In this document: piece by piece, positions 18,286 to 25,662 of the stretch
Layout of the letters: every line of letters starts with the position of its first letter
How positions within the stretch are numbered: position 1 is the first letter of the stretch
DNA from: Phormidesmis priestleyi ULC007
Lineage (GTDB): Bacteria > Cyanobacteriota > Cyanobacteriia > Leptolyngbyales > Leptolyngbyaceae
Length of the DNA: 64,000 nt
Direction of reading: 5' to 3'
NCBI RefSeq assembly: GCF_001895925.1
Contig: NZ_MPPI01000006.1
Span: 1-64,000, forward strand
Position numbers and translations under genes: made by a program
Notes under the pieces: model-generated
The model's database searches: none
Told to the model about the DNA's origin: nothing
The model's input: the letters and a program-made list of their open reading frames with translations, nothing else

Positions 18286-19482
18286 ATGTTGAAACAACTC
18301 AAGCCTCGATATTCTGTTGCCTGGATTAATAAGATTTCTGAGATCCCTCAAGCCGACTGGGATGCGTTAGCGATGCCGCTCAAAACCCCATTTTTCGAGT
18401 GGGAATGGCTGCACAACATGGAGACATCAGGCAGCACGACCGCTAAGTCGGGATGGTTGCCCAATCACCTCACGGTTTGGCGCGATCGATCTTTAATCGC
18501 GATCGCGCCACTCTATCTTAAAGGTCACAGCTACGGCGAATTTGTTTTTGATCACCAATGGGCAGATCTAGCAAGCCGTCTGGGAGTCGAATATTATCCA
18601 AAACTGTTGGGGATGTCTCCGTTTACGCCTGCTGAAGGCTATCGCTTTTTGATTGCCCCCGGAGAAGACGAAGACGAGTTGACCGAATTGATGGTTAGCG
18701 CGATCGATCAGTTTTGCATTCACAACCAAATTTCTGGCTGCAACTTTTTATATGTTGACCCAGAGTGGCGATCGCGGATGGAGCAACACGGCTTTAGCAC
18801 CTGGCAGCATCACAGTTACATCTGGCAAAACCAGGGCTACAACACTTTTGATGATTATCTAGGCGCATTTAATGCCAATCAGCGACGCAACATTAAGCGA
18901 GAACGCAAAGCCGTTGGGCAAGCCGGATTGTATCTAAAAGCTTTCACGGGAGACGAGATTCCTAAGTCTCTGTTTCCGACGATGTACAGCTTCTATAGTG
19001 ATACCTGCGACAAGTTTGGCTGGTGGGGCAGTAAATATTTGACGAAGCGATTTTTTGAGCAATTGCATCCCCGATTTTCTCAACGAGTGGTATTTTTTGC
19101 CGCCTATAGCGAATTGGATGATCAGCATCCGATCGGCATGTCGTTTTGCTTGACGAAGGGCGATCGCTTATATGGGCGCTATTGGGGAGCTTTGCAGGAA
19201 ATTGACTGTCTGCACTTTGATGCTTGCTACTATTCCCCGATCGAGTGGGCGATTCAAAACGGCATTCAACTCTTTGATCCCGGTGCAGGTGGGCGGCACA
19301 AAAAACGCCGGGGTTTTCCAGCTACTGCAAACTATTCTCTTCATCGGTTTTATAACAGCCGCCTGTCACAAATTTTGCGATCGCATATCGAACAGGTGAA
19401 TGATTTAGAGCAGCAAGAAATTGACGCAATCAATCAAGATTTGCCGTTCAAACAAGAACCCGTTAGCTTCAAAATTGATTAG
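18286..19482 (+). CDS. GNAT-fold peptidogalycan-like protein (DUF482/COG3146)
   Basis: About 398 residues from ATG 18286. The blocks TPFFEWEWLHNMETSGS, AIAPLYLKGHSYGEFVFD, NFLYVDPEW, NQRRNIKRERK, GRYWGALQEIDCLHFDACYY and FDPGAGGRHKKRRGFPA are the conserved motifs of COG3146, a FemAB-related GNAT superfamily group. The enzymatic substrate is not known. It follows the PBP2 gene by 40 bases in the same direction, which might reflect a cell-envelope role; that is inference. Confidence 0.82.
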   Translation: MLKQLKPRYSVAWINKISEIPQADWDALAMPLKTPFFEWEWLHNMETSGSTTAKSGWLPNHLTVWRDRSLIAIAPLYLKGHSYGEFVFDHQWADLASRLGVEYYPKLLGMSPFTPAEGYRFLIAPGEDEDELTELMVSAIDQFCIHNQISGCNFLYVDPEWRSRMEQHGFSTWQHHSYIWQNQGYNTFDDYLGAFNANQRRNIKRERKAVGQAGLYLKAFTGDEIPKSLFPTMYSFYSDTCDKFGWWGSKYLTKRFFEQLHPRFSQRVVFFAAYSELDDQHPIGMSFCLTKGDRLYGRYWGALQEIDCLHFDACYYSPIEWAIQNGIQLFDPGAGGRHKKRRGFPATANYSLHRFYNSRLSQILRSHIEQVNDLEQQEIDAINQDLPFKQEPVSFKID

Positions 19483-19535
19483 AAACAGAGCGTTTCAAAG
19501 AACAGTCCTGTGCCTCCTCATCAGTTAGAGGAGGC

Positions 19536-19541
19536 TATAAT
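19536..19541 (+). promoter_or_regulatory. Candidate -10 box of the DUF4346 gene
   Basis: A perfect TATAAT lies 25 bases before the ATG at 19566, directly after an inverted CCTCCT/AGGAGG pair at 19513-19534. No clear -35 box is seen. Confidence 0.4.
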
Positions 19542-19565
19542 AATGATCGCTTTTAAGGTTTGATT

Positions 19566-19949
19566 ATGAACCCGACTGTTGCCGATACCACTGCTCTAGA
19601 CGACCAGCTTTCTAACCGCTTTATTGAACTCGATCCCAAGGGATATTTTATTATTTATGTCGATCGAGAAAACCAACTGATCTGTGCAAAACACTTTACA
19701 AATGTCATTAACGACAAAGGGTTAGCGTGTGACCCTGAAACGGGTGCGCCCCTGCCTTGTAACGGTACACTACAACGCCAATCCAGCACAGTTTTTAAGG
19801 GCAGAACGGCTAAAGAACTTTGCATCGAGCTGTTTGAAAAATCCGAAAATTGCGTCGTCACTCGCCTAGATCACGCTGCCTATTTAGGTAGAGAATTTAT
19901 CCGCGCAGAAGTCGCGATGTTGACTTGCCAAGATTACATCCAAGACTAA
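19566..19949 (+). CDS. DUF4346 family protein
   Basis: 127 residues from ATG 19566. The core GYFIIYVDRENQLICAKHFTNVINDKGLACDPETG and the later LDHAAYLGREFIRAE match DUF4346, a small cyanobacterial family also seen fused to other domains. Four Cys residues occur but without a clear cluster spacing. Function is unknown. A strong hairpin follows at 19953-19990. Confidence 0.75.
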   Translation: MNPTVADTTALDDQLSNRFIELDPKGYFIIYVDRENQLICAKHFTNVINDKGLACDPETGAPLPCNGTLQRQSSTVFKGRTAKELCIELFEKSENCVVTRLDHAAYLGREFIRAEVAMLTCQDYIQD

Positions 19950-19952
19950 TTT

Positions 19953-19990
19953 GTATTGACAACGGATTTATAGAAACCCGTTGTCAATAC
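19953..19990. terminator. Bidirectional terminator hairpin between convergent genes
   Basis: GTATTGACAACGG and CCGTTGTCAATAC form a perfect 13-bp stem around a 12-base loop. It lies between the DUF4346 stop and the stop of the convergent TPM-domain gene. The stem itself supplies the AT-rich flank; there is no long T-run. Confidence 0.65.
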
Positions 19991-20013
19991 TAAATGTTCT
20001 TTGTGGGCACCGC

Positions 20014-20706
20014 TTACTTCACATACCAGAAGTAAGTTGCCATTGGGATTACCGTCGCTGCAATCAACAGCCCAATCACCCAAACGGTGGCGTTGCTTTC
20101 TTGCGTCTCTTCTGGAGTCGCAAACGTGCCCTCAACTTGAACGTTATCCTTCACGACAGGCGGGCCGGGATCTTCTTGACCTGACAGAACTGCTACCAAG
20201 CGATCGCTGGCATCCAAAAAGCCCTGATTATAGCGTTCACCGATCTTCAACGGCACTTGCAGCGTTTCTTGAGCCACGCTTTGAGCGATCGCATCCGGCA
20301 TGATCGCCCTTGCTTTCTCACCCGCGTAAATCGCGCTATTGTTGGTCAGCTTGTCTAACACCATTAGGGTTTGGTTAGCTTGAGCGTCGGGTGTTGGGAA
20401 CCACTGCTTAAATAGCTTTTCGGTAAACGACTCGATCGTTTCGTCATAATCTAAGCCCCGAATCGTGACAAAACGGACTTCTTGACCCGTTTTTGCCTTC
20501 AGATCAGTAAATGATTCGGTGATTTTGCCTTCACTAAACCGACTCAAAATATTGGCTAAGTCTAAAACTTGTGAATCTGTGGGAATGCCAGGAACCTCAT
20601 AGAGACTCGTAGCTAGGGCAGGAGCAACCACCAATTGCGTGGTCAAAATCAAAGCAACGATGGTCAAAACCCAACGGTTGCCAAGAGCGGAGAGGAGCTT
20701 TCTCAT
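20014..20706 (-). CDS. psb32: TPM-domain photosystem II repair protein, Psb32-like
   Basis: 230 residues from ATG 20706 (MRKLLSALG); longer in-frame starts add a poorly supported leader. An N-terminal signal/anchor (VLTIVALILTTQLVVAPALA) leads to a TPM domain with LANILSRFSEGKITESF, LKAKTGQEVRFVTIRGLDY and LFKQWFPTPDAQANQTLMVLDK, then a C-terminal membrane helix (VIGLLIAATVIPMATYFWYV). This architecture is that of Psb32, a thylakoid protein protecting PSII from photodamage and aiding its repair in Synechocystis. Other TPM proteins exist, so the name is probable rather than certain. Confidence 0.75.
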   Translation of the reverse strand: MRKLLSALGNRWVLTIVALILTTQLVVAPALATSLYEVPGIPTDSQVLDLANILSRFSEGKITESFTDLKAKTGQEVRFVTIRGLDYDETIESFTEKLFKQWFPTPDAQANQTLMVLDKLTNNSAIYAGEKARAIMPDAIAQSVAQETLQVPLKIGERYNQGFLDASDRLVAVLSGQEDPGPPVVKDNVQVEGTFATPEETQESNATVWVIGLLIAATVIPMATYFWYVK

Positions 20707-20834
20707 GAGCGATCGACCTTCAGACGACATCTTTTTAAAACACGACAGCAACAAATAATTTGAGGAGTTCAAACTCTTCTCATTAATTACATTACAATTT
20801 TTGACAGAGTTTGAATCGCAAGGAGCTAATTCAT

Positions 20835-21272
20835 ATGCCTCTCTCTGTTGGCGATAGTGCCCCTAATTTCACCGCTAAAGATACAAATGGCAACACGGTT
20901 TTCTTGGCAAGCTATGTGGGTAAGCCTGTTGTCATCTATTTTTATCCTAAAGATGACACACCGGGCTGCACGAAGGAAGCGTGCAGTTTTCGAGACAACT
21001 ACGCGCAATATTTGAACAAGGGAGTCACCGTTTTTGGAGTCAGCATGGATGATGAAGCGTCTCACCAAAAGTTTACTGAGAAGTTTAATCTACCGTTTCC
21101 TCTCCTAGTTGATACTGATGGTGCGCTCACTAAAGCGTTTGATGTAGACGGTGGCGGTTATTCTAAGCGAGTCACCTATGTGATTGACGGCTCTGGCAAA
21201 ATTAGCCAGGTTTACACGACGGTTAAGACTGACACTCACGCCACCGATATCTTGGCTGAGATGACCAGCTAG
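20835..21272 (+). CDS. prxQ: Peroxiredoxin Q / bacterioferritin comigratory protein
   Basis: A thioredoxin-dependent thiol peroxidase that reduces H2O2 and organic peroxides. From ATG 20835 (MPLSVGDSAPNFTAKD) it is 145 residues, with AAGGAGC as ribosome-binding site at 20819-20825. The motif FYPKDDTPGCTKEACSFRD has the peroxidatic Cys45 and the resolving Cys50 five residues later, which defines the PrxQ/BCP subgroup. The longer frame from 20811 overlaps the ribosome site and is rejected. Confidence 0.92.
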   Translation: MPLSVGDSAPNFTAKDTNGNTVFLASYVGKPVVIYFYPKDDTPGCTKEACSFRDNYAQYLNKGVTVFGVSMDDEASHQKFTEKFNLPFPLLVDTDGALTKAFDVDGGGYSKRVTYVIDGSGKISQVYTTVKTDTHATDILAEMTS

Positions 21273-21283
21273 TCAAAAGGGAT

Positions 21284-21323
21284 CGGGTTTCAGGGGTCAA
21301 AAATTAGTTTTGCCTGAAACCCG
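21284..21323 (+). terminator. Hairpin after prxQ
   Basis: CGGGTTTCAGG (21284-21294) and CCTGAAACCCG (21313-21323) form a perfect 11-bp stem with an AT-rich 18-base loop. It lies 12 bases after the prxQ stop. There is no T-run, so it may act as an mRNA 3' end stabiliser rather than a classic terminator. Confidence 0.5.
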
Positions 21324-21432
21324 AAACCGCATCGTCTGTATAGCAATTTCCAGATAAGTTAAATACATTCGCGTCGCGTGATAGGAGGCTTGGGCAGTGG
21401 TTTAAAGCTCTGTCGTCCATCCTGCTCACTCG

Positions 21433-21552
21433 CCCTGAACTGAAGTTTGGGCTAGTCGTAGAAAGTCCGTTGAAACGGACTGAAGAGGCTAAACTGCTGT
21501 CTGAGTCCACTTCAGTGGACTTTCCCTTGTTAGCCCGAACTTCAGTTCAGGG
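21433..21552. repeat. Multi-palindrome intergenic element
   Basis: Outer arms CCCTGAACTGAAGTTTGGGCTA (21433-21454, two halves) and TAGCCCGAACTTCAGTTCAGGG are inverted with one mismatch. Inside lie two independent palindromes, AGTCCGTTGAAACGGACT (21464-21481) and AGTCCACTTCAGTGGACT (21504-21521). The whole can fold as a cloverleaf-like cruciform. Such elements are dispersed in cyanobacterial genomes. The rest of the 495-base gap (21324-21432, 21553-21768) shows no gene. Confidence 0.7.
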
Positions 21553-21768
21553 TGGAACGGAATCGCAGCGAACGAGTTTCAAAACACACCCTGAGCCTCT
21601 TGTCCATCCCTTGCTAGACTAAGAAACGCTATATATCTTGAGAATGTAGCAGATTGTCCTCTCTAAGATTCACGAAATCGGGTAATTTGTGTAGGCAACT
21701 TTAGTCGCTAGTTCGTTTTTCCTCCGCGCTTTCAAGAGGCACGGTTTTCAAACGTATCAAGGTTTCTT

Positions 21769-22464
21769 ATGACCGACCTCGATTATGTTCTATTGACGAT
21801 TTATCTTTTGTGCATCACTTATGTCTTCTACGAGATTATCAACTCTTTTAACGATGAGTTCAAAATTCGGCTAGAGGAAGGAGACTTAAATCAACAGCTT
21901 CAAGATCTTAGCCTGCAAGACATTATCAATGTTAGCTTCAAATTTGACACTCACTATGAGTTTCATACACTCAAAGAGTTAGCGATCAGCATCAACAACA
22001 AATCTGAAAACTGTCCTATTTACATCGATTGGGACTATTGCTCAATGACTGACCTTGACGGACGATCGCGGCGCGTCACACGACTTCCCCCTGGCAGCAC
22101 TCTTGATCTCTTTCAAAATCAGGTCTTCAGCGTGATCGCTCCTGGCAAGACCCTCAAAGAGAAGATTGCCTCTGAAGATATGCTCGTTCGCAAAGGAGAT
22201 AATGGGTTTCTAGACACCGAAAAGACGATCGTTGACCTGACAAAGCCCGACCCTAAAAAATCATCTGAAGCTCAACAAAAACGCTATAAAAATTTCATGG
22301 ACGGCAAAGAAGAGCTAAAGTTTGCGCTCTATTTAGCCATGCGACTTGCGGGCCCAAACACCTCTCCGACAGGCGATCGCACTCGCGTTATCTGCAACCT
22401 GACTATTACTAAACTAGACTGGACTGCTGGACTGCCCTGGAACCCTCGAAAAAAAACCTCCTAA
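21769..22464 (+). CDS. Conserved hypothetical protein with N-terminal membrane anchor
   Basis: 231 residues. One transmembrane segment near the N-terminus (DYVLLTIYLLCITYVFYEII) is followed by a soluble domain with VSFKFDTHYEFHTLKELAISI, CPIYIDWDYCSMTDLDGRSRRV and a C-terminal RVICNLTITKLDWTAGLPW. The soluble part looks beta-rich. I do not recognise the family. It lies just upstream of rnpB in the same direction, without visible shared regulation. Confidence 0.65.
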   Translation: MTDLDYVLLTIYLLCITYVFYEIINSFNDEFKIRLEEGDLNQQLQDLSLQDIINVSFKFDTHYEFHTLKELAISINNKSENCPIYIDWDYCSMTDLDGRSRRVTRLPPGSTLDLFQNQVFSVIAPGKTLKEKIASEDMLVRKGDNGFLDTEKTIVDLTKPDPKKSSEAQQKRYKNFMDGKEELKFALYLAMRLAGPNTSPTGDRTRVICNLTITKLDWTAGLPWNPRKKTS

Positions 22465-22499
22465 TCAACCCTCAGCCATCTGCGTCTAAACTAGGGGAG

Positions 22500-22919
22500 G
22501 AGAAGAGTCAGCGCAGGCAGTTGCGGGCTGTGGGCACTGCCTATCAGCCTGAGGAAAGTCCGGACTCCCGAAAGACCAAACCTGCTGGATAACGCCCAGT
22601 GCGAGCGATCGTGAGGATAGTGCCACAGAAAAATACCGCCAAGAGCAGTTTGAGTGACTCATTCAAAACGTTTTTGGTAAGGGTGCAAAGGTGCGGTAAG
22701 AGCGCACCAGCAGCATCGAGAGGTGCTGGCTCGGTAAACCCCGGTTGGGAGCAAGGTCAAAGAACAACGGTTGGTCTTTTTCCCGTTCTGCGTGATAGCG
22801 GTGGATAACTGCCGTTATAGAGAGCCGCTTGAGGCATTTGGTAACAGATGTCCCAGATAGATAACTGCCCTTTGAGTGCGCTCAAAGAACAGAACCCGGC
22901 TTATGTCTGGCTCTTCTCT
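22500..22919 (+). ncRNA. rnpB: RNase P RNA
   Basis: This is the catalytic RNA of RNase P, which matures tRNA 5' ends. Conserved blocks are visible: GAGGAAAGTCCGGACTCCC near the 5' end (22550-22570), a GCGAGCG-type P3/P4 region, GGTAAACCCCGG, and the 3' conserved ACAGAACCCGGCTTA (22890-22904). The ends AGAAGAGTCAGC and GTCTGGCTCTTCT pair to form P1. The ~420 nt length is typical of cyanobacteria. End positions are set by the P1 pairing and may be off by a few bases. A 69-residue frame inside it is not a gene. Confidence 0.95.
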
Positions 22920-22943
22920 ATTAATTAATTGCGCGATCGACTT

Positions 22944-23018
22944 TATAGCAATCCTGAATGATTTGTAGGATCAGCATCCTGCCCCTACAGGCTAGAAGCC
23001 TGTCCCAATCTTACAACC
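22944..23018. repeat. Dispersed-repeat remnant
   Basis: TATAGCAATCCTGAATGATT resembles the end of dispersed TA-flanked cyanobacterial mini-elements. GGATCAGCATCC and AGGCTAGAAGCCT form two small palindromes inside. A matching opposite end is not visible, so it is a fragment or decayed copy. The rest of the 276-base gap after rnpB shows nothing else. Confidence 0.35.
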
Positions 23019-23196
23019 TAATGCAGAGGATTTGATTTCTCGACATTCTTTAAGATTGGTTTGAGAAATGTGTAGATTCAGCAAAGTCCTTTGAGCGAAG
23101 CAACGTCATGCTTTTGACCTGCACTAGGATGGGGTGACTTGAGAACCTGCCTGATTCAAAGACGCTCACTTTACCGCCAGACGGTAAGATCAATTC

Positions 23197-23814
23197 GTGG
23201 ATAGCCAAACTTCTACTCTTATCACCTCGTCTAACCGTTCAGGGTCCGCCCTTCCTGCTGAACACCTCCTTGCTATTGGCGAACAAAAAAAGAGCGGGCT
23301 AATCCTCTGTAAAGAATTTCATGCAGAGTTTGCTGGCCCGGGTGCTGTGGTTGGCAGCTTAGTTGAGCCACACTATCGGGCGGTGATTGCGATCGGGTCA
23401 CCGCAGCTAATTCCGATTAAATCCATCGACGAGCGGCGCAGAGCCTACGGGAGACGGATTCAATGGGGGCGATGGTTGCAGAAAATCATTGAAACCCCCG
23501 AACCGACCTTACGGGCAGAGCGGCTCTTGGCGGGTTTTGAAGAATTTTTTGGTCGCCAAGTCGTGGTCAGTTTACCGAGCGAAGTTCTGGCAATGTTGGT
23601 GGGGGTGTTTCCGGGTACGATCGATGCCGTGAGAGCACAGCATTGGCACCTAGGAAAATCGGGCAACACCGCTTTTCTTCCCAGTTCTGACCAACTCAAG
23701 GTGACGACGATTACACTCAACCGGGCACTTCAAGAAGCTACCGAGGTTCCGCTTCCGACAACCGCTACGATCGGCGAGATTCAACGCACTTATGCTGTGT
23801 TGCGCTCTGCTTAG
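23197..23814 (+). CDS. Conserved hypothetical protein
   Basis: 205 residues from a GTG start at 23197. Blocks include LLAIGEQKKSGLILCKEFHAEF, VVGSLVEPHYRAVIAIGSPQL, RRAYGRRIQWGRWLQKI and VLAMLVGVFPGTIDAVRAQHW. It is soluble with no signal peptide or known catalytic motif. It precedes rnc by 72 bases in the same direction and might be cotranscribed. I do not recognise a family. Confidence 0.65.
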   Translation: MDSQTSTLITSSNRSGSALPAEHLLAIGEQKKSGLILCKEFHAEFAGPGAVVGSLVEPHYRAVIAIGSPQLIPIKSIDERRRAYGRRIQWGRWLQKIIETPEPTLRAERLLAGFEEFFGRQVVVSLPSEVLAMLVGVFPGTIDAVRAQHWHLGKSGNTAFLPSSDQLKVTTITLNRALQEATEVPLPTTATIGEIQRTYAVLRSA

Positions 23815-23886
23815 AAGCAAGATCTTGAGAAAACAGGGTAGGGTGTAGGGTGGAGAAGACCGCTTTCACTTGGGCGATTCTTGAGG

Positions 23887-24597
23887 ATGAATTTACAGTA
23901 TCCCCGTCGTCAGCAGCAGCTACGACAATTAGTTCAGAGATTGGGCTTGCCCGAAACGGCTCCGATTAAGTGGGAGTTGCTAGATTTGGCGCTCACGCAC
24001 TCTACCATTTCAGCAGAAGAAAACTACGAGCAACTCGAATTTGTGGGAGATGCTGTCGTCAAACTAGGCGCGGCTGAGTTTTTGCTGGAAGTTTACCCTC
24101 ACTTAAAAGTGGGTGAATTTACGGCTTTGAGATCAGTGCTGGTCAGCGATCGGATTCTAGCAACCATTGCCAACGATTATGGGTTCGATCGCTATCTTCT
24201 AGTGTCTGCAAGCGCGATGTCAGACGTGGCAGGGCAAGAGTCTCGCATGGCAGACTCTTTAGAGGCAGTTTTGGCAGCGCTCTATCTCAGCACCCGTACC
24301 TTAGAGCTAATTCGACCCTGGCTCGATCGCCATTTTCAGCCACTTGCGACCGAAATTTTGGCTGATCCGGCTCGACAAAACTATAAAGCCGCCTTGCAAA
24401 CCTGGACTCAGGCTCATCAAAAAACCTTGCCTGACTATCGGACTCAAGAAAATGGGCAAACTCACAATGACCCCGATCGCTTCACGGCTGAAGTGTGGAT
24501 TCAAGGGCAATGTTTGGCAAAAGGAACGGGGCGATCGCGCAAAGCCGCAGAACAAGCCGCAGCCCAGATTGCATTTTTAGCGTTGAGTGGTCAGTAG
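23887..24597 (+). CDS. rnc: Ribonuclease III
   Basis: A double-strand-specific RNA endonuclease for rRNA and mRNA processing. From ATG 23887 it is 236 residues. The signature NYEQLEFVGDAV (residues 46-57) supplies Glu51 and Asp55, and MADSLEAVLAALY supplies Asp123 and Glu126, completing the Mg2+ site. A dsRNA-binding domain occupies ~160-236 (NYKAALQTWTQ... and GRSRKAAEQAAAQIAF). A TTG six bases upstream is an alternative start. Confidence 0.93.
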   Translation: MNLQYPRRQQQLRQLVQRLGLPETAPIKWELLDLALTHSTISAEENYEQLEFVGDAVVKLGAAEFLLEVYPHLKVGEFTALRSVLVSDRILATIANDYGFDRYLLVSASAMSDVAGQESRMADSLEAVLAALYLSTRTLELIRPWLDRHFQPLATEILADPARQNYKAALQTWTQAHQKTLPDYRTQENGQTHNDPDRFTAEVWIQGQCLAKGTGRSRKAAEQAAAQIAFLALSGQ

Positions 24598-24642
24598 AGG
24601 CATCTTAATTCTCCTCTGCTGCCTAATTTGAGGAGTTTGTGA

Positions 24643-25662
24643 ATGTCTGATCAAGTTGGGATAGCGATCGTGGGAGTTGGACGCTGGGGAAGTCACCTAC
24701 TGCGGAATTTTTTAGAAAATCCTCTCGCTCGTGTGGTGGCGGTAGTTGACCCCAACCCAGATAATTTGACCAGAGCAGCAGCGCAGTTTGGCTTAGACGA
24801 TCGAGTGGTTTTAACCCACGATTTTCAAACCGCTTTGCAAATCGAAGGGGTTGAAGCGGTCGCGATCGCTACCCCCGCCGAAACTCATTTCTCTTTGATC
24901 ACAGCAGCTTTAAAGCAGAAACTTCACGTCTTGGCAGAAAAGCCCTTGACGTTGAGTGTGGCAGAGTCGGTTCAGCTTTGTCGGCTTGCAGACCAGCAGC
25001 ATCACCAACTTGTGATCGATCACACCTACTTATTCCATCCTGCTGTGCTGCGCGGAAAAGCGGTGATTCAAGCCCAAGAATTAGGCGATTTGCGCTATGG
25101 CTATGCTGCCCGAACACACCTCAGCCCCGTCCGATCGGATGTCGATGCGCTATGGGATCTAGCGATTCACGACATTGCAATTTTTAACGAGTGGCTCGGA
25201 GCAATGCCCTGTCAGGTGCAAGCCAAAGGGACAGCATGGCTTCAGACAAACCTATCTGATGTGGTTTGGGTCACACTCACCTATCCAAGCGGGTTTGAGG
25301 CAACGATTCATCTATGCTGGCTAAACCCTGATAAGCAGCGAAGGCTGAGTGTGGTGGGCAGTCAAGGAACGCTGACGTTTGACGAACTTTCGCCAGAGTC
25401 GCTCTCGATTCAGCGGGGGCAGCTAAACCAGCAAGACCAGCAGTTCATTCCGATGAATCAACGCTATGAGAGTTTGACCTTGCCGCCAGGGGAGCCACTT
25501 CAGCAAGTCTGTGATCACTTTCTCACCTGTGTTCGGCAAAATCAGCCCTCAAATATTTCTTCGGGTTGGCTCGGAGCAGCGCTCGTTCAAATTCTCGTTG
25601 CGCTGTCTCAGTCGTTGCAACAGGGTGGGCAAATCGTGTCTCTTCAGCCACTGAGCCGTTAA
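24643..25662 (+). CDS. Gfo/Idh/MocA-family NAD(P)-dependent oxidoreductase
   Basis: 339 residues. An N-terminal Rossmann fold with IAIVGVGRWGSHLLRNF and VVAVVDPNPDN binds NAD(P); VAIATPAETHFSLITAAL and LHVLAEKPLTLSV contain the family's EKP catalytic-site motif. The substrate, probably a sugar or sugar derivative, cannot be deduced. Its stop overlaps the stop of the convergent sensor kinase by four bases. ATG 24643 follows a weak GAGG sequence. Confidence 0.88.
   Translation: MSDQVGIAIVGVGRWGSHLLRNFLENPLARVVAVVDPNPDNLTRAAAQFGLDDRVVLTHDFQTALQIEGVEAVAIATPAETHFSLITAALKQKLHVLAEKPLTLSVAESVQLCRLADQQHHQLVIDHTYLFHPAVLRGKAVIQAQELGDLRYGYAARTHLSPVRSDVDALWDLAIHDIAIFNEWLGAMPCQVQAKGTAWLQTNLSDVVWVTLTYPSGFEATIHLCWLNPDKQRRLSVVGSQGTLTFDELSPESLSIQRGQLNQQDQQFIPMNQRYESLTLPPGEPLQQVCDHFLTCVRQNQPSNISSGWLGAALVQILVALSQSLQQGGQIVSLQPLSR

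Noticed and set aside
22599-22808. 69-residue frame
   Set aside because: It lies inside rnpB.
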